Shown here: positions 26,355 to 35,321 of the stretch, piece after piece | How positions within the stretch are numbered: the stretch's first letter is position 1 | How the letters are laid out: every line of letters begins with the position of its first letter | DNA from: Saccharopolyspora sp. NFXS83 | GTDB taxonomy: Bacteria; Actinomycetota; Actinomycetes; Mycobacteriales; Pseudonocardiaceae | Assembly: GCF_026241095.1 (NCBI RefSeq) | Contig: NZ_JAPFGB010000004.1 | Location: 235,178 to 299,177 of the forward strand | Direction: 5' to 3' | DNA: 64,000 nt | Program-made: the position numbers and the translations under genes | Notes under the pieces: generated by a model | Databases searched by the model: none | Seen by the model: the letters and a program-made list of their open reading frames with translations, nothing else | What the model was told of the DNA's origin: nothing

Positions 26355-27149
26355 TCACTCCTCCAGGAAGCCGAGTTGGCCGGAGAGTTCCTTGGCTGCG
26401 ACCTTCATGGCTCCGACTACCTCTCGCATGCGTTTGCGGGAGAAGCGGTACGAGGGGCCGGAGGCGCTGAGGGCGGCGACCACTTCGCCGTCGTGGCGGT
26501 GCACGGCGACCGCCGCCGCGTTCAAGCCCAGTTCGAGCTCTTCGTAGCTGGTGGCGTAGCCGTCGCGCACGATGAGCTGGAATCCGCCGCGCAGTTCGGC
26601 CGGGTCGGTGACGGTGCGCGGGGTGTACTGCGCGAGGTCGCCGTCCAGCAGCACGTCCTGGTCGTCGACGGGCGCGTGCGCCAGCAGCACCTTGCCGCTG
26701 GAGGTCGCGTGCAGCGGGGTGCGCTGACCGACCCAGTTGTGCGCCGTCACGGAAGCGGTGCCGCGGGCCTGGCTGATGTTGATCGCCACGTCGTCGTCGC
26801 GGACCGCGATGTTCACCGTCTCGCCGAGGTCGCCCGCGAGCGACTCGCAGAACGGGCGGCCCAGCCTGGACAGGTCCATCCGGTCGGTGGCGGCACCGGC
26901 GAGCCGGACCACGCCGAAGCCGATGACGTACTTGCCGCGCTCCCCGAGCTGTTCGACGAGCCCGCGCGAGACGAGCACGCTGACCAAGCGGGAGGCGGTG
27001 GACTTGTGCACGCCGAGCTCGACGGCGATTTCGGTGATCCCTGCTTCGCCGTGGCGTGCCAGGAGTTCCAGCACGCTCACCGCCCGGTCCACCGACTGCA
27101 CTAGTGCGCCGGACCGTTCACCGTTGGGAGATCGTCCTGCGTTGACCAC
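26355..27149 (-). CDS. IclR-family regulator, probable controller of the sarcosine/dimethylglycine genes
   Basis: 264 aa. The winged helix-turn-helix is at residues ~17-80 (VQSVDRAVSVLELLARHGEA, GVHKSTASRLVSVLVSRGLV). The ligand-binding domain carries GTASVTAHNWVGQRTPLHAT, SSGKVLLAH and the closing ALSASGPSYRFSR. It lies on the same strand downstream of soxG but has its own promoter region of 325 bp. A GTTGC-N7-GCAAC palindrome there recurs between soxB and the divergent dimethylglycine-oxidase gene, pointing to autoregulation and control of both arms. Confidence 0.93.
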   Translation of the reverse strand: MVNAGRSPNGERSGALVQSVDRAVSVLELLARHGEAGITEIAVELGVHKSTASRLVSVLVSRGLVEQLGERGKYVIGFGVVRLAGAATDRMDLSRLGRPFCESLAGDLGETVNIAVRDDDVAINISQARGTASVTAHNWVGQRTPLHATSSGKVLLAHAPVDDQDVLLDGDLAQYTPRTVTDPAELRGGFQLIVRDGYATSYEELELGLNAAAVAVHRHDGEVVAALSASGPSYRFSRKRMREVVGAMKVAAKELSGQLGFLEE

Positions 27150-27200
27150 GGGTTCAACCGTATCCGTTGCGGGGAATTTTCCTCTCGAACCCTACACCGA

Positions 27201-27220
27201 GTTGCTGATTGCGCAACAAT
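27201..27220. promoter_or_regulatory. Candidate IclR operator upstream of iclR
   Basis: GTTGCTGATTGCGCAACAAT contains a perfect GTTGC-N7-GCAAC palindrome 52 bp upstream of the iclR start. The same pattern occurs at 32575-32594 and, less perfectly, at 32556-32572 in the sox/dimethylglycine divergent promoter. Confidence 0.6.
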
Positions 27221-27474
27221 CGGACGGGTTTCGGTCTACGCCTTCCACCTGCGAAAATCCCGCGCGACCGACCGCCGCACCGCGAGTGATCACCCCCGCG
27301 AACATCCCGGTGCGCTGGGATTTCAACCCGATTCCCGGCGCCGGAAATCGGCATCGCCGCGAATTCTCGCGAAGTCGCATTCGATTTCGATCGACGTGAG
27401 CGGTACTCCGAGCACGAGCGCGGTACCGGTTCGCCCGCGCCGCCGCGGCAGGGGCGAATCCGGCAGGCGGGACA

Positions 27475-28077
27475 TCAGCGCGGGAGTGCGTCGATCAGGA
27501 GGTCCGCCAGGTATCCGGCGAAGGATCCGCGCACCAGCAGGCGGTAGCCGGGTTCCGGGGTGAGCTGCCAGAGCACGGCCTGGGTGCGGCCGACGAGCGT
27601 CTGCGCGCAGCTGCCTGCGGCGAACGCGCGCGGGTGCAGGTCCAGCGAGCAGACCTGCTCCAGCACGTCCCGCGCGCGGGGCCCGGCGAGCCGCACGGTG
27701 GTGCGGTTCGCCGACACGTCCACCGCCGAACCGGCTCCGGCGGCCACGAGTCCACCGACGATGCCGTCGGCCGCACCGTCCGGGGCGATGATCAGCCACT
27801 CGTCCGGCCCGAGTCCCAGCACGGCCCGTTCCGGGGTACCGCGCACCTCGTTCACACCGCGCGGCACGGGGATTCCTACGGCCGCTTCGAGCCGGTCGAG
27901 CACGTCCGGCGCGGCGCGCAGGTTCACCTGGGCCAGGAACGGCTCCTCTGCGAGCAGCACCCCGCTGCGGGCGGTGTGCTCGGCGAGTTCGGCGGCGCGG
28001 GCCGCCAGCGGGCTGCGGCGCAGGTCCGCGGTGGCCGCCCCGGTGGTTCCCGGTTCAGCGGGGCTGGTGACCGTCAC
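27475..28077 (-). CDS. soxG: Sarcosine oxidase gamma subunit
   Basis: 200 aa, the smallest catalytic-complex partner besides SoxD. Visible family features are LRRSPLAARAAEL at the start, GLGPDEWLIIAP in the middle and VDVSANRTTVRLAGPRARDVL, followed by a GcvT-like terminal segment. It is the last gene of soxBDAG and its start overlaps the end of soxA by 23 bp. It forms the heterotetramer that oxidises sarcosine to glycine with transfer of the methyl carbon to tetrahydrofolate or formaldehyde. Confidence 0.92.
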   Translation of the reverse strand: MTVTSPAEPGTTGAATADLRRSPLAARAAELAEHTARSGVLLAEEPFLAQVNLRAAPDVLDRLEAAVGIPVPRGVNEVRGTPERAVLGLGPDEWLIIAPDGAADGIVGGLVAAGAGSAVDVSANRTTVRLAGPRARDVLEQVCSLDLHPRAFAAGSCAQTLVGRTQAVLWQLTPEPGYRLLVRGSFAGYLADLLIDALPR

Positions 28078-30868
28078 GGCGAGCTCCTTCCGGGTCGTAG
28101 AAGACGGGATCGGTGACCTCGACGGCGAGGTCGGCGTCGCCGATCGGCGCGTGCAGCACCTCGCCGACGCGGCGCCTGCCGTCGCGGACCAGCGCCAGCG
28201 CGAACGTGCGGCCCAGCGCCGCGCTGCGGTAGCTGGAGGTCACGTGCCCCAGCATCGGCACCGGCGGCGTCCGGGGAGCGTCGGACTCGACGAGCTGCGC
28301 GCCCTCCGGCAGCAGCGCGTCCCGGTCCACCGGCAGCAGCCCGACCAGCTGCTTGCGATCCGAGCGGGCGGTGTCGGGGCGGGTGAAGGAGCGGTCGCCG
28401 ATGAAGCTCTTGCGCTTCGAGACCACCCAGTCCATGCCCAGGTCCAGCGGGGTGACCGTGCCGTCGGTGTCCTGCCCGACGATCACGAAGCCCTTCTCCG
28501 CGCGCAGCACGTGCATCGCCTCGGTGCCGTAGGGCGTGATGCCGAGGTCGGCGCCATCGGCGAACACCGCGTCCCACGCCGCCTGCCCGTACCAGGACGC
28601 CACGTTGATCTCGAACGCGAGCTCACCGGAGAACGAGATGCGGCTGATCCGCGCGGGAATCCCGTTGCGCAGCACCGCGTTCCGGAACTCCATGAAGCCG
28701 AACCCGGCAGCCGAGACGTCCAGCCCCGGCGCCACCCGCGCCAGCACCGCGCGGGAATCCGGCCCGGCCACGGCGATCGTGGCCCACTGCTCGGTCACCG
28801 AGGTGCAGTGCACCGACAGCTGCGGCCACTCGGTCTGCAGCCACTCCTCCAGCCAGTCCAGCACGGCCGCCGCGTTGCCGGTGGTGGTGCTCATCAAGTA
28901 GTGCTCGGGCGCCAGCCGCATGGTGACGCCGTCGTCGAACACCATGCCGTCGGCGGTGCACATCATGCCGTAGCGGGCCTTGCCGACGGCGAGCTTCGCG
29001 AATCCGTTGGTGTAGACGCGGTTGAGGAACTCCCCCGCGTCCGGCCCGATCACGTCGATCTTGCCGAGGGTGGTCGCGTCCATCATGGCCACCCCGGTGC
29101 GGGCGGCGGCGCACTCCCGCAGCACCGCCGCCGCCATGTCCTCGCCCGGCCTCAGGTAGTGGCGCGCGCGCTTCCACTGCCCGACGTCCTCGAACACCGC
29201 GCCCGCCCGCACGTGCCAGTCGTGCATCGGGGTGGTGCGCACCGGGTCGTGCAGCGCGCCGCGATCCCGCCCGGCCAGCAGTTCGAAGCGCATCGGCCGC
29301 GCCGGAGGGCGCGCCGCCGTGGTGCCCAGCGCCCCCGGCGAGCCGATGCCGAGCAGGGTGGCGAGCACGCCCAGTCCGAGCACGTTCGAAGTGGCGCCCT
29401 GATCGCTGCCGGTGCCGAGGGTCGTGTAGCGCTTGACGTGCTCCGGCGAGCGCAGTCCCGCATCGACGGCGCGGCGGACGTCGGCGACGGTGACATCCCG
29501 TTGCAGGTCGACGAAACTCGACCCCTCATCGCCCTGCACGATCCACAGCGGACGAACGCGGGACGGTTCCGGGTCGGCGTCGACCGGCGGGATCGGCGGT
29601 GCCGCGACGGGGAACCCGGTCGCGGTGGACGCGGCGGCACCGGCCTCGAATCCCTGCGCCAGGCAGTCCCGCACTCCGAACGAGCCGCGCGCAGCGCCCA
29701 CCGCCGCATCCCCCTCCGGCACGAACGCGGAGATCGTGTCGTCCCAGACGAGCGGGCCGCGAGTCAGCTCCACCGCCGGATTCCACCCGCCGCCGACCGC
29801 GACCAGATCGCACTCCACCACGTCCACCGGCCCCACCGGCCGCCCCTGATCGTCGATGGCGGCCACCCGTGCCGCGGAGACCCGCCGCTCGCCGGAAGTG
29901 CCGATCACCGCCGCACCCGTCCGCACCGGCACTCCCGCGGCCCGGGCCCGAGCCAGCAGCGCAGCGGGCGGCTCGGGGCGCGCGTCCACCAGCAGCGGGA
30001 CCGACGCGCCCGCCGCCACCAGGTCCAGCGCCGTCGCGTAGGCGCTGTCGCCGTTCGTGCCCACCACGGCGCGCTCACCGGGCAGCACCGCGAACCGCCG
30101 CAGGTAGCGGCGCAGCGCCCCGGCGAGCAGGACCCCGGGGCGGTCGTTGCCGGGGAAGGCGATGGGCCGCTCGCGGGCGCCGGTGGCCACCACCACCCGC
30201 TGCGCGCGCAGGTGCCACAGCCGTTGCCACGGAGGCCGCTGTTCCGGTGCGGAGTGCTCGGCGACCAGCAGGTACCCGTGGTCGTAGTGCCCGGCGACCG
30301 TCGCGCGGGTCAGCACGCGGGTCTCCGGCCGCGCGGCGAGCTCGCGGGCCGCGCGCGCGACCCAGTCCGCGCCCGGCAGCCCGTCGATCCGCTCGTCGCC
30401 GTCCAGCAGCGCGCCGCCGAGTTCGCGGTGGCGTTCCACCAGGAACACCCGGGCACCGCCCCGTCCGGCGGCCAGCGCCGCCGCGATGCCCGCAGGCCCC
30501 GCCCCGATCACCACCACGTCCGCGTGCCGGTACCGCTTCTCGCAGCGCGCCGCACCGCCCGGATCGGCCCGGCCCACGCCGGAGAGGCTCAGCGCGGCCA
30601 GCCCGTCGCGCAGTTCGACCTCGGTCGCGGGGACCATCGGTTCCGGGTCGTCGAGCACCTGCACCAACGCGTTCGGCTCGCCAGGATCCGCCGTGAGGAC
30701 ACCGCGCGGGCGGCCCAGGTACACCGACGGCGCCACCTCCAGGCGTCCGGCGGCCAGCAGGGCGGAAGCCAGCGTGTCGCCGGGATGTCCGCGCAACGGC
30801 ACGCCGTCCACTACGCACTCGACGGTCCGGCCGCGGTCGACGCGCCCGCCGGAGGGCAGCCGGGTCAT
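28055..30868 (-). CDS. soxA: Sarcosine oxidase alpha subunit
   Basis: 937 aa from ATG 30868, which overlaps the soxD stop (ATGA). Residues ~12-95 are a Fer2-like domain without iron ligands (VECVVDGVPLRGHPGDTLAS). The NAD+-binding Rossmann part follows (VVVIGAGPAGIAAALAAGRG) with VVVATGARERPIAFPGNDRPG. The C-terminal ~380 residues are a GcvT-like tetrahydrofolate domain (MDATTLGKIDVIGPDAGEFL, VFDDGVTMRL, FSGELAFEINV). It matches alpha subunits of the heterotetrameric enzyme in length and order. Confidence 0.96.
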   Translation of the reverse strand: MTRLPSGGRVDRGRTVECVVDGVPLRGHPGDTLASALLAAGRLEVAPSVYLGRPRGVLTADPGEPNALVQVLDDPEPMVPATEVELRDGLAALSLSGVGRADPGGAARCEKRYRHADVVVIGAGPAGIAAALAAGRGGARVFLVERHRELGGALLDGDERIDGLPGADWVARAARELAARPETRVLTRATVAGHYDHGYLLVAEHSAPEQRPPWQRLWHLRAQRVVVATGARERPIAFPGNDRPGVLLAGALRRYLRRFAVLPGERAVVGTNGDSAYATALDLVAAGASVPLLVDARPEPPAALLARARAAGVPVRTGAAVIGTSGERRVSAARVAAIDDQGRPVGPVDVVECDLVAVGGGWNPAVELTRGPLVWDDTISAFVPEGDAAVGAARGSFGVRDCLAQGFEAGAAASTATGFPVAAPPIPPVDADPEPSRVRPLWIVQGDEGSSFVDLQRDVTVADVRRAVDAGLRSPEHVKRYTTLGTGSDQGATSNVLGLGVLATLLGIGSPGALGTTAARPPARPMRFELLAGRDRGALHDPVRTTPMHDWHVRAGAVFEDVGQWKRARHYLRPGEDMAAAVLRECAAARTGVAMMDATTLGKIDVIGPDAGEFLNRVYTNGFAKLAVGKARYGMMCTADGMVFDDGVTMRLAPEHYLMSTTTGNAAAVLDWLEEWLQTEWPQLSVHCTSVTEQWATIAVAGPDSRAVLARVAPGLDVSAAGFGFMEFRNAVLRNGIPARISRISFSGELAFEINVASWYGQAAWDAVFADGADLGITPYGTEAMHVLRAEKGFVIVGQDTDGTVTPLDLGMDWVVSKRKSFIGDRSFTRPDTARSDRKQLVGLLPVDRDALLPEGAQLVESDAPRTPPVPMLGHVTSSYRSAALGRTFALALVRDGRRRVGEVLHAPIGDADLAVEVTDPVFYDPEGARRDGHQPR

Positions 30869-31107
30869 GGCGCGAACTCGTTCGTGACGGTGTCCCGGAC
30901 GACGTCGAACCAGCGGCGGCAGCCGTCCGCGTGGACCCAGCGCTCCGCGTAGCCGCCGCGCTGGTTGGCCCGCACGAACAGGTAATCCGCCCACGCCGCG
31001 TCGTCCAGCGCGGCCGGGTCCGCCGGGTACGGGACCTGGGCCTGCCCGCCGTAGCGGAACTCGACCTCGTCCCGATTCCCGCACCAGGGACAGGGGATCA
31101 GCAACAT
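30865..31107 (-). CDS. soxD: Sarcosine oxidase delta subunit (zinc-binding)
   Basis: 80 aa from ATG 31107, preferred over GTG 31110 because GGAGG is 5 bp upstream of it. Zinc ligands are C6, C9 (CPWCG), H59 and C63 (HADGC). GGYAERWVHADGCRRWF is characteristic. The gene is coupled to soxA by ATGA and follows soxB by 12 bp. It is a structural subunit of the sarcosine oxidase complex. Confidence 0.96.
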   Translation of the reverse strand: MLLIPCPWCGNRDEVEFRYGGQAQVPYPADPAALDDAAWADYLFVRANQRGGYAERWVHADGCRRWFDVVRDTVTNEFAP

Positions 31108-31119
31108 CACACCCTCCGA

Positions 31120-32379
31120 TCAGTGCGCGACGGCGGCGGCGCCGTGCTCGTCGATGAGCGCGCCGGTGCGGAACCGCTCCCACCCGTAGGGCTCGTTGAG
31201 CGGGTGCGGCGAGCCGGTCGCCACGGTGTGCGCGAACACCCGGCCGGCGGCGGGCGTGGCCTTGAACCCACCGGTGCCCCAGCCGCAGTTGACGTACAGC
31301 CCCTCGAACGGCGTCGGCCCGATGATCGGCGAGGCGTCCGGGGTGACGTCCACGACGCCCGCCCAGGTCCGGATCACGTGCGCCCGCGCGAAGATCGGGA
31401 ACAGTTCCAGCGCCGCCGCCAGCTGCCGCTCGATCACCTGCACCGACCCGCGCTGCCCGTAGCCGTTGTAGGAGTCGATGCCCGCGCCGAGCACCAGCTC
31501 CCCCTTGTGCGCCTGGCTGCAGTAGACGTGCACGTGGTTGGACATCACCACGCACGGGTGCACCGGCTCCAGCAGTTCGGAGACCAACGCCTGCAACGGG
31601 TGGCTCTGCAAGGGGATCCGCCACCCGAGGGTGTCGGTGAGCTCGCTGGTGCGGCCCGCGGCGGCCAGCCCGACCCGGCCCGCGGCGATGTCCCCGCGCG
31701 AGGTCCGCACCCCGGTGACCCGCTCGCCGTCGGTGACGAATCCGGTGACTTCGCACCGCTCGATCAAGTCCACGCCGAGCTCGCTCGCCCGCGTCGCGAG
31801 CGCCCACGCCACGTGGTCGTGCTTCGCGATGCCCGCCCGCGCCTGCCAGGTCGCGCCCAGCACCCGGTAACGCCGGTCCGGGGACACGTCGAGGATCGGG
31901 CACAGCGCGGCGACCTCGTCCGGGCCGACGAACTCCGCGTCGATCCCGTTGAGCCCGTTGGCGAACGCGCGGCGCCGCGCGTCGCGCACCTCCTGCTCGG
32001 TGTGCACGAGGTTGAGCACTCCGCGCTGGCTGAGCAGGAAGTCGTAGTCCAGTTCGGCGGGCCACCGCTCCCACAGGTCCAGGGCGTGCCCGTAGAGCGC
32101 GGCGCTCTCGTCGAGCAGGTAGTTGGAGCGGATGATCGTGGTGTTGCGGGCCATGTTCCCGCCCGCCAGCCAGCCGCGTTCCAGCACCGCCACGTCCCGG
32201 ATCCCGTGCTCGGCGGCCAGGTAGTACGCGGTCGCCAGCCCGTGCCCGCCGGCGCCGACGATCACCACGTCGTAGGAGCGCTCCGGTTCCGCCGAGCGCC
32301 ACAGCCGGGCAGGCGGATCCGGCAGCCGCTCGGCTCGCGGCGCGATGCCGCGGGAAGCGCGGGAAGGGCGGGATCGCAT
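31120..32379 (-). CDS. soxB: Sarcosine oxidase beta subunit
   Basis: 419 aa from ATG 32379; GTG 32391 is an alternative and neither has a strong ribosome site. The FAD-binding motif is [18 protein letters not shown] (residues ~38-55), followed by [20 protein letters not shown]187 or H189 in AKHDHVAWA is the expected covalent FMN attachment site. [14 protein letters not shown] closes the FAD site. It leads soxBDAG, divergent from the dimethylglycine-oxidase-like gene over a promoter with IclR-type palindromes. Confidence 0.96.
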   Translation of the reverse strand: MRSRPSRASRGIAPRAERLPDPPARLWRSAEPERSYDVVIVGAGGHGLATAYYLAAEHGIRDVAVLERGWLAGGNMARNTTIIRSNYLLDESAALYGHALDLWERWPAELDYDFLLSQRGVLNLVHTEQEVRDARRRAFANGLNGIDAEFVGPDEVAALCPILDVSPDRRYRVLGATWQARAGIAKHDHVAWALATRASELGVDLIERCEVTGFVTDGERVTGVRTSRGDIAAGRVGLAAAGRTSELTDTLGWRIPLQSHPLQALVSELLEPVHPCVVMSNHVHVYCSQAHKGELVLGAGIDSYNGYGQRGSVQVIERQLAAALELFPIFARAHVIRTWAGVVDVTPDASPIIGPTPFEGLYVNCGWGTGGFKATPAAGRVFAHTVATGSPHPLNEPYGWERFRTGALIDEHGAAAVAH

Positions 32380-32555
32380 CTGATCACCCACTCGGCGAGG
32401 AACGCCTGAAGTCCTGATGCAGCCGAGGCTAACCACGCACGGTCACACCAACAACCGGGATCCGCCGCACGCACCCGGCAGATCGAGAAAAGCCGATCAT
32501 TCCAACGAAATTCGCCCTCTCGTGTGCTTGACGCGTCCCCGCGCGCAAGCGCACT

Positions 32556-32594
32556 GTTGCGTCCAACGCAGCCAGTTGTGAGCAGCGCAACAAC
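32556..32594. promoter_or_regulatory. Tandem candidate IclR operators in the soxB/dimethylglycine-oxidase divergent promoter
   Basis: GTTGTGAGCAGCGCAACAAC (32575-32594) and GTTGCGTCCAACGCAGC (32556-32572) share the GTTGY-N7-GCARC pattern seen upstream of iclR. They lie about 180 bp from soxB and 120 bp from the plus-strand gene, spaced 19 bp apart, roughly two helical turns. Confidence 0.6.
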
Positions 32595-32711
32595 CCTGCG
32601 GGGGCCGCCGCGGGGACTCCGGCCGGGCGCGCTCGGACGAGATGCGTTGATCGAACCGAATTCTCCGGGGCAGCGGCCCCGGCATCAGCGTCGTGAGCCA
32701 GGGGGCGGCAC

Positions 32712-35198
32712 ATGGGCGGCAGGGCACGAATCCTGATCGTGGGAGCGGGCATCGTCGGCTGCTCCACGGCGTACCACCTCGCGCGAGCCGGGATCACCGA
32801 CGTGCTCGTCGTGGACCAGGGCCCGCTGTTCGCGACCGGCGGATCCTCCTCGCACGCACCGGGATTGGTCTTCCAGACCAACAATTCCGAGCTGCTGACC
32901 CGGTTGGCGTCCTACACGGTCGAGCGGTTCACCTCCGACTCCCTCGACGGCGCCCCGTGCTTCCACCAGGTCGGCGGCATCGAGGTCGCCACCACCGCTC
33001 GGCGCTGGGACGACCTCAAGCGCAAGCGCGGCCTGGCCGCCGCGTGGGGCGTGCCCGCCGAGCTGATCGGCCCGCGCGAGGTCGCCGACCGCATCCCGCA
33101 GGTCGAGCACTCCCGAATCTTCGGCGGCTTGCACGTCGCGAGCGACGGCATCGCCAAACCCGTCCGGGCGGCGGAGGCGATGGCGCGGGAGGCGACCCGG
33201 CTCGGCGTGCGGTTCGAGGGGCGCACCGAGGTGACCGGCTTCGACGTGTCCGAGGGCAGGGTCCGCGCGGTCCGCACCAGCGGCGGCACCGTGGAAGTGG
33301 AGGCGGTGCTGTGCTGCGCGGGCATCTGGGGCCCGAAGATCGGCGCGCTCGCCGGGGTGTCCGTCCCGGTCCAGCCGCTGGCGCACCAGTACGCGGTGAC
33401 CAGCCCCATCGCCGGGCTCGGCGCCGCGAAGGAGCACGGCGGCGAGGAGGTGGCGCAGCCGCTGCTGCGGCACCAGGACGCCTCGATGTACTTCCGGCAG
33501 ATCCACGACCGCTACGGCATCGGCTCCTACCAGCACCGGGCGATCCCGGTGCGCGCCGAGGAACTGGCACCGACCGCCGTTGGCGACGGGTCGGAGGCGC
33601 CGTCGGGCGGCGGCGCCTGGGCGGGCATGGCCTCGGTGCACCCGTTCACCCCGCAGGACTTCAAGCAGCCGTGGGACGACGCGTGCGAGCTGCTGCCCGC
33701 GCTGGAGCGGGCCGAGGTCGCCGAGGGCATGAACGGGCTGTTCCTGTTCACCTCCGACGGGATGCCGGTGCTGGGCCCGTCGCGGGAGGTCGCCGGGTTC
33801 TGGGTCGCGGAGGCCGTGTGGATCACCCACGCGGCCGGGGTGGGCCGGGCGATGGCCGAGTGGATGGCCGACGGCTCCCCCGGCATCGACCTGCGCGCCG
33901 CCGACCTGCGCCGCTTCGAGGACTTCGCGCACAGCCCCGCCTACGTGGCCGAGCGCAGCGCGCAGAGCTTCCGCGAGGTCTACGACGTCGTGCACCCGCA
34001 GCAGCCCCCGCTGCACCCGCGACCGCTGCGCACCTCGCCGTTCCACGAGCGGGAGGAACGGCTCGGCGCGCTGTTCCTGGAGGCCAACGGCTGGGAACGG
34101 CCACACTGGTACCGGTCCAACGAATCCTTGGTCGACGGGCGGGAAATCGTCGTCCCCGGCGAGTGGGCCGGTCGCTACTCCTCTCCGATCGCCGCCGCCG
34201 AGCACCAGGCCGCCCGCGAGGGCGTGGCGATGTTCGACATGACCTCGCTGGCCCGCGCCGAGGTGAGCGGACGCGGCGCGCTGGACCTCCTGGACCGGCT
34301 CACCACCGGCAAGCTGGACCGGGCACCCGGCTACGTCACCTACACGCTGATGTTGGAGCACACCGGCGGAATCCGGGGCGACATCACCGTGGCCCGGTTG
34401 TCGGAGACCGAATTCCAGGTCGGGTGCAACGGCCCGCGCGACGTCGCCTGGCTGCGCGCGCACGCCGACGACACCACCTCGGTCCGCGACATCACCGGCG
34501 GCACCTGCTGCATCGGCCTGTGGGGGCCGAACGCCCGCGCGGTGCTCGCCCCGCTGGCCGACGTCGACGTGTCGCACGAGGCGTTCCGGTTCTTCCACGC
34601 GAAGCGCCTGTTCGTCGGCGAAGTGCCGGTCGTCGCGCTGCGGCTGTCCTACGTGGGCGAACTGGGCTGGGAGCTCTACACCTCGGCCGAGTTCGGCGGG
34701 CGGCTCTGGGACCTGCTGACCGCCCAAGGCGCCGCGCACGGGATCTTCCCCGCCGGCCGCGCCGCGTTCAACGGGATGCGGTTGGAGAAGGGCTACCGCG
34801 CGTGGGGCGCGGACATGTGGAGCGAGCACGACCCCGACGAGGCGGGGCTCGCGTTCGCCGTCAAACCCGACAAGGGAGATTTCGTCGGCCGCGACGCCCT
34901 GCTGCGGCGCCGCGAACGACCGGTGCGGCGGCGGTTGTGCTGCCTGCACGTCACCGACGGCACGGTGCTGATGGGCGCCGAGCCGGTGTTCCCCGAGACC
35001 GGGCGCGACGCGGTCGGTTTCACCACCAGCGCGGGATACGGCCACAGCGCGGGCATGAGCCTCGCGTACGCCTGGCTGCCCGCCGACCTGGCCGAACCGG
35101 GCACCTCGCTGCGGGTGTCCTACTTCGACCGCCGACATCCCACCACGGTCGTCGCCGACCCGGTGTTCGACCCCGACATGGCTCGCATGCGCCGCTGA
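32712..35198 (+). CDS. Dimethylglycine oxidase/dehydrogenase-like two-domain flavoenzyme
   Basis: 828 aa, close to Arthrobacter dimethylglycine oxidase in length and order. Residues 1-~420 are the FAD domain: ILIVGAGIVGCSTAYHLA, then TGGSSSHAPGLVFQ, where H48 is the candidate covalent FAD histidine. Residues ~430-828 are a GcvT-like tetrahydrofolate domain (VAMFDMTSLARAEVSGRGAL, GLWGPNARAVLAPL, LSYVGELGWELY, EKGYRAWGADM). It should demethylate dimethylglycine to sarcosine, channelling the C1 unit to 5,10-methylene-THF. Sarcosine would then feed the divergent SoxBDAG. Oxidase versus dehydrogenase is not decided by sequence. Confidence 0.9.
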   Translation: MGGRARILIVGAGIVGCSTAYHLARAGITDVLVVDQGPLFATGGSSSHAPGLVFQTNNSELLTRLASYTVERFTSDSLDGAPCFHQVGGIEVATTARRWDDLKRKRGLAAAWGVPAELIGPREVADRIPQVEHSRIFGGLHVASDGIAKPVRAAEAMAREATRLGVRFEGRTEVTGFDVSEGRVRAVRTSGGTVEVEAVLCCAGIWGPKIGALAGVSVPVQPLAHQYAVTSPIAGLGAAKEHGGEEVAQPLLRHQDASMYFRQIHDRYGIGSYQHRAIPVRAEELAPTAVGDGSEAPSGGGAWAGMASVHPFTPQDFKQPWDDACELLPALERAEVAEGMNGLFLFTSDGMPVLGPSREVAGFWVAEAVWITHAAGVGRAMAEWMADGSPGIDLRAADLRRFEDFAHSPAYVAERSAQSFREVYDVVHPQQPPLHPRPLRTSPFHEREERLGALFLEANGWERPHWYRSNESLVDGREIVVPGEWAGRYSSPIAAAEHQAAREGVAMFDMTSLARAEVSGRGALDLLDRLTTGKLDRAPGYVTYTLMLEHTGGIRGDITVARLSETEFQVGCNGPRDVAWLRAHADDTTSVRDITGGTCCIGLWGPNARAVLAPLADVDVSHEAFRFFHAKRLFVGEVPVVALRLSYVGELGWELYTSAEFGGRLWDLLTAQGAAHGIFPAGRAAFNGMRLEKGYRAWGADMWSEHDPDEAGLAFAVKPDKGDFVGRDALLRRRERPVRRRLCCLHVTDGTVLMGAEPVFPETGRDAVGFTTSAGYGHSAGMSLAYAWLPADLAEPGTSLRVSYFDRRHPTTVVADPVFDPDMARMRR

Positions 35199-35321
35199 GC
35201 GCCCCCGTTCACCCGCATCGCGATACCCGAAGTGCACACGCCCACCCGGCTCACCGCCGAGGTGCGCCGCCGCGCACCCCGACCGGGCCGGACAGACCAC
35301 CCACCGCAAAGGAGCCCCCTG

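Noticed and set aside
26173-26547. Short open frames through the palindromic repeats (here and near 46290 and 49950)
   Set aside because: Similar peptides (CAKRIAHVEKP-like) recur only because the DNA repeat recurs; reading is interrupted or altered between copies and no ribosome site is present.
28055-32302. 1415-codon reading through soxA, soxD and soxB
   Set aside because: The part upstream of 30868 is an out-of-frame translation of soxD and soxB, both of which have clear motifs in their own frames.
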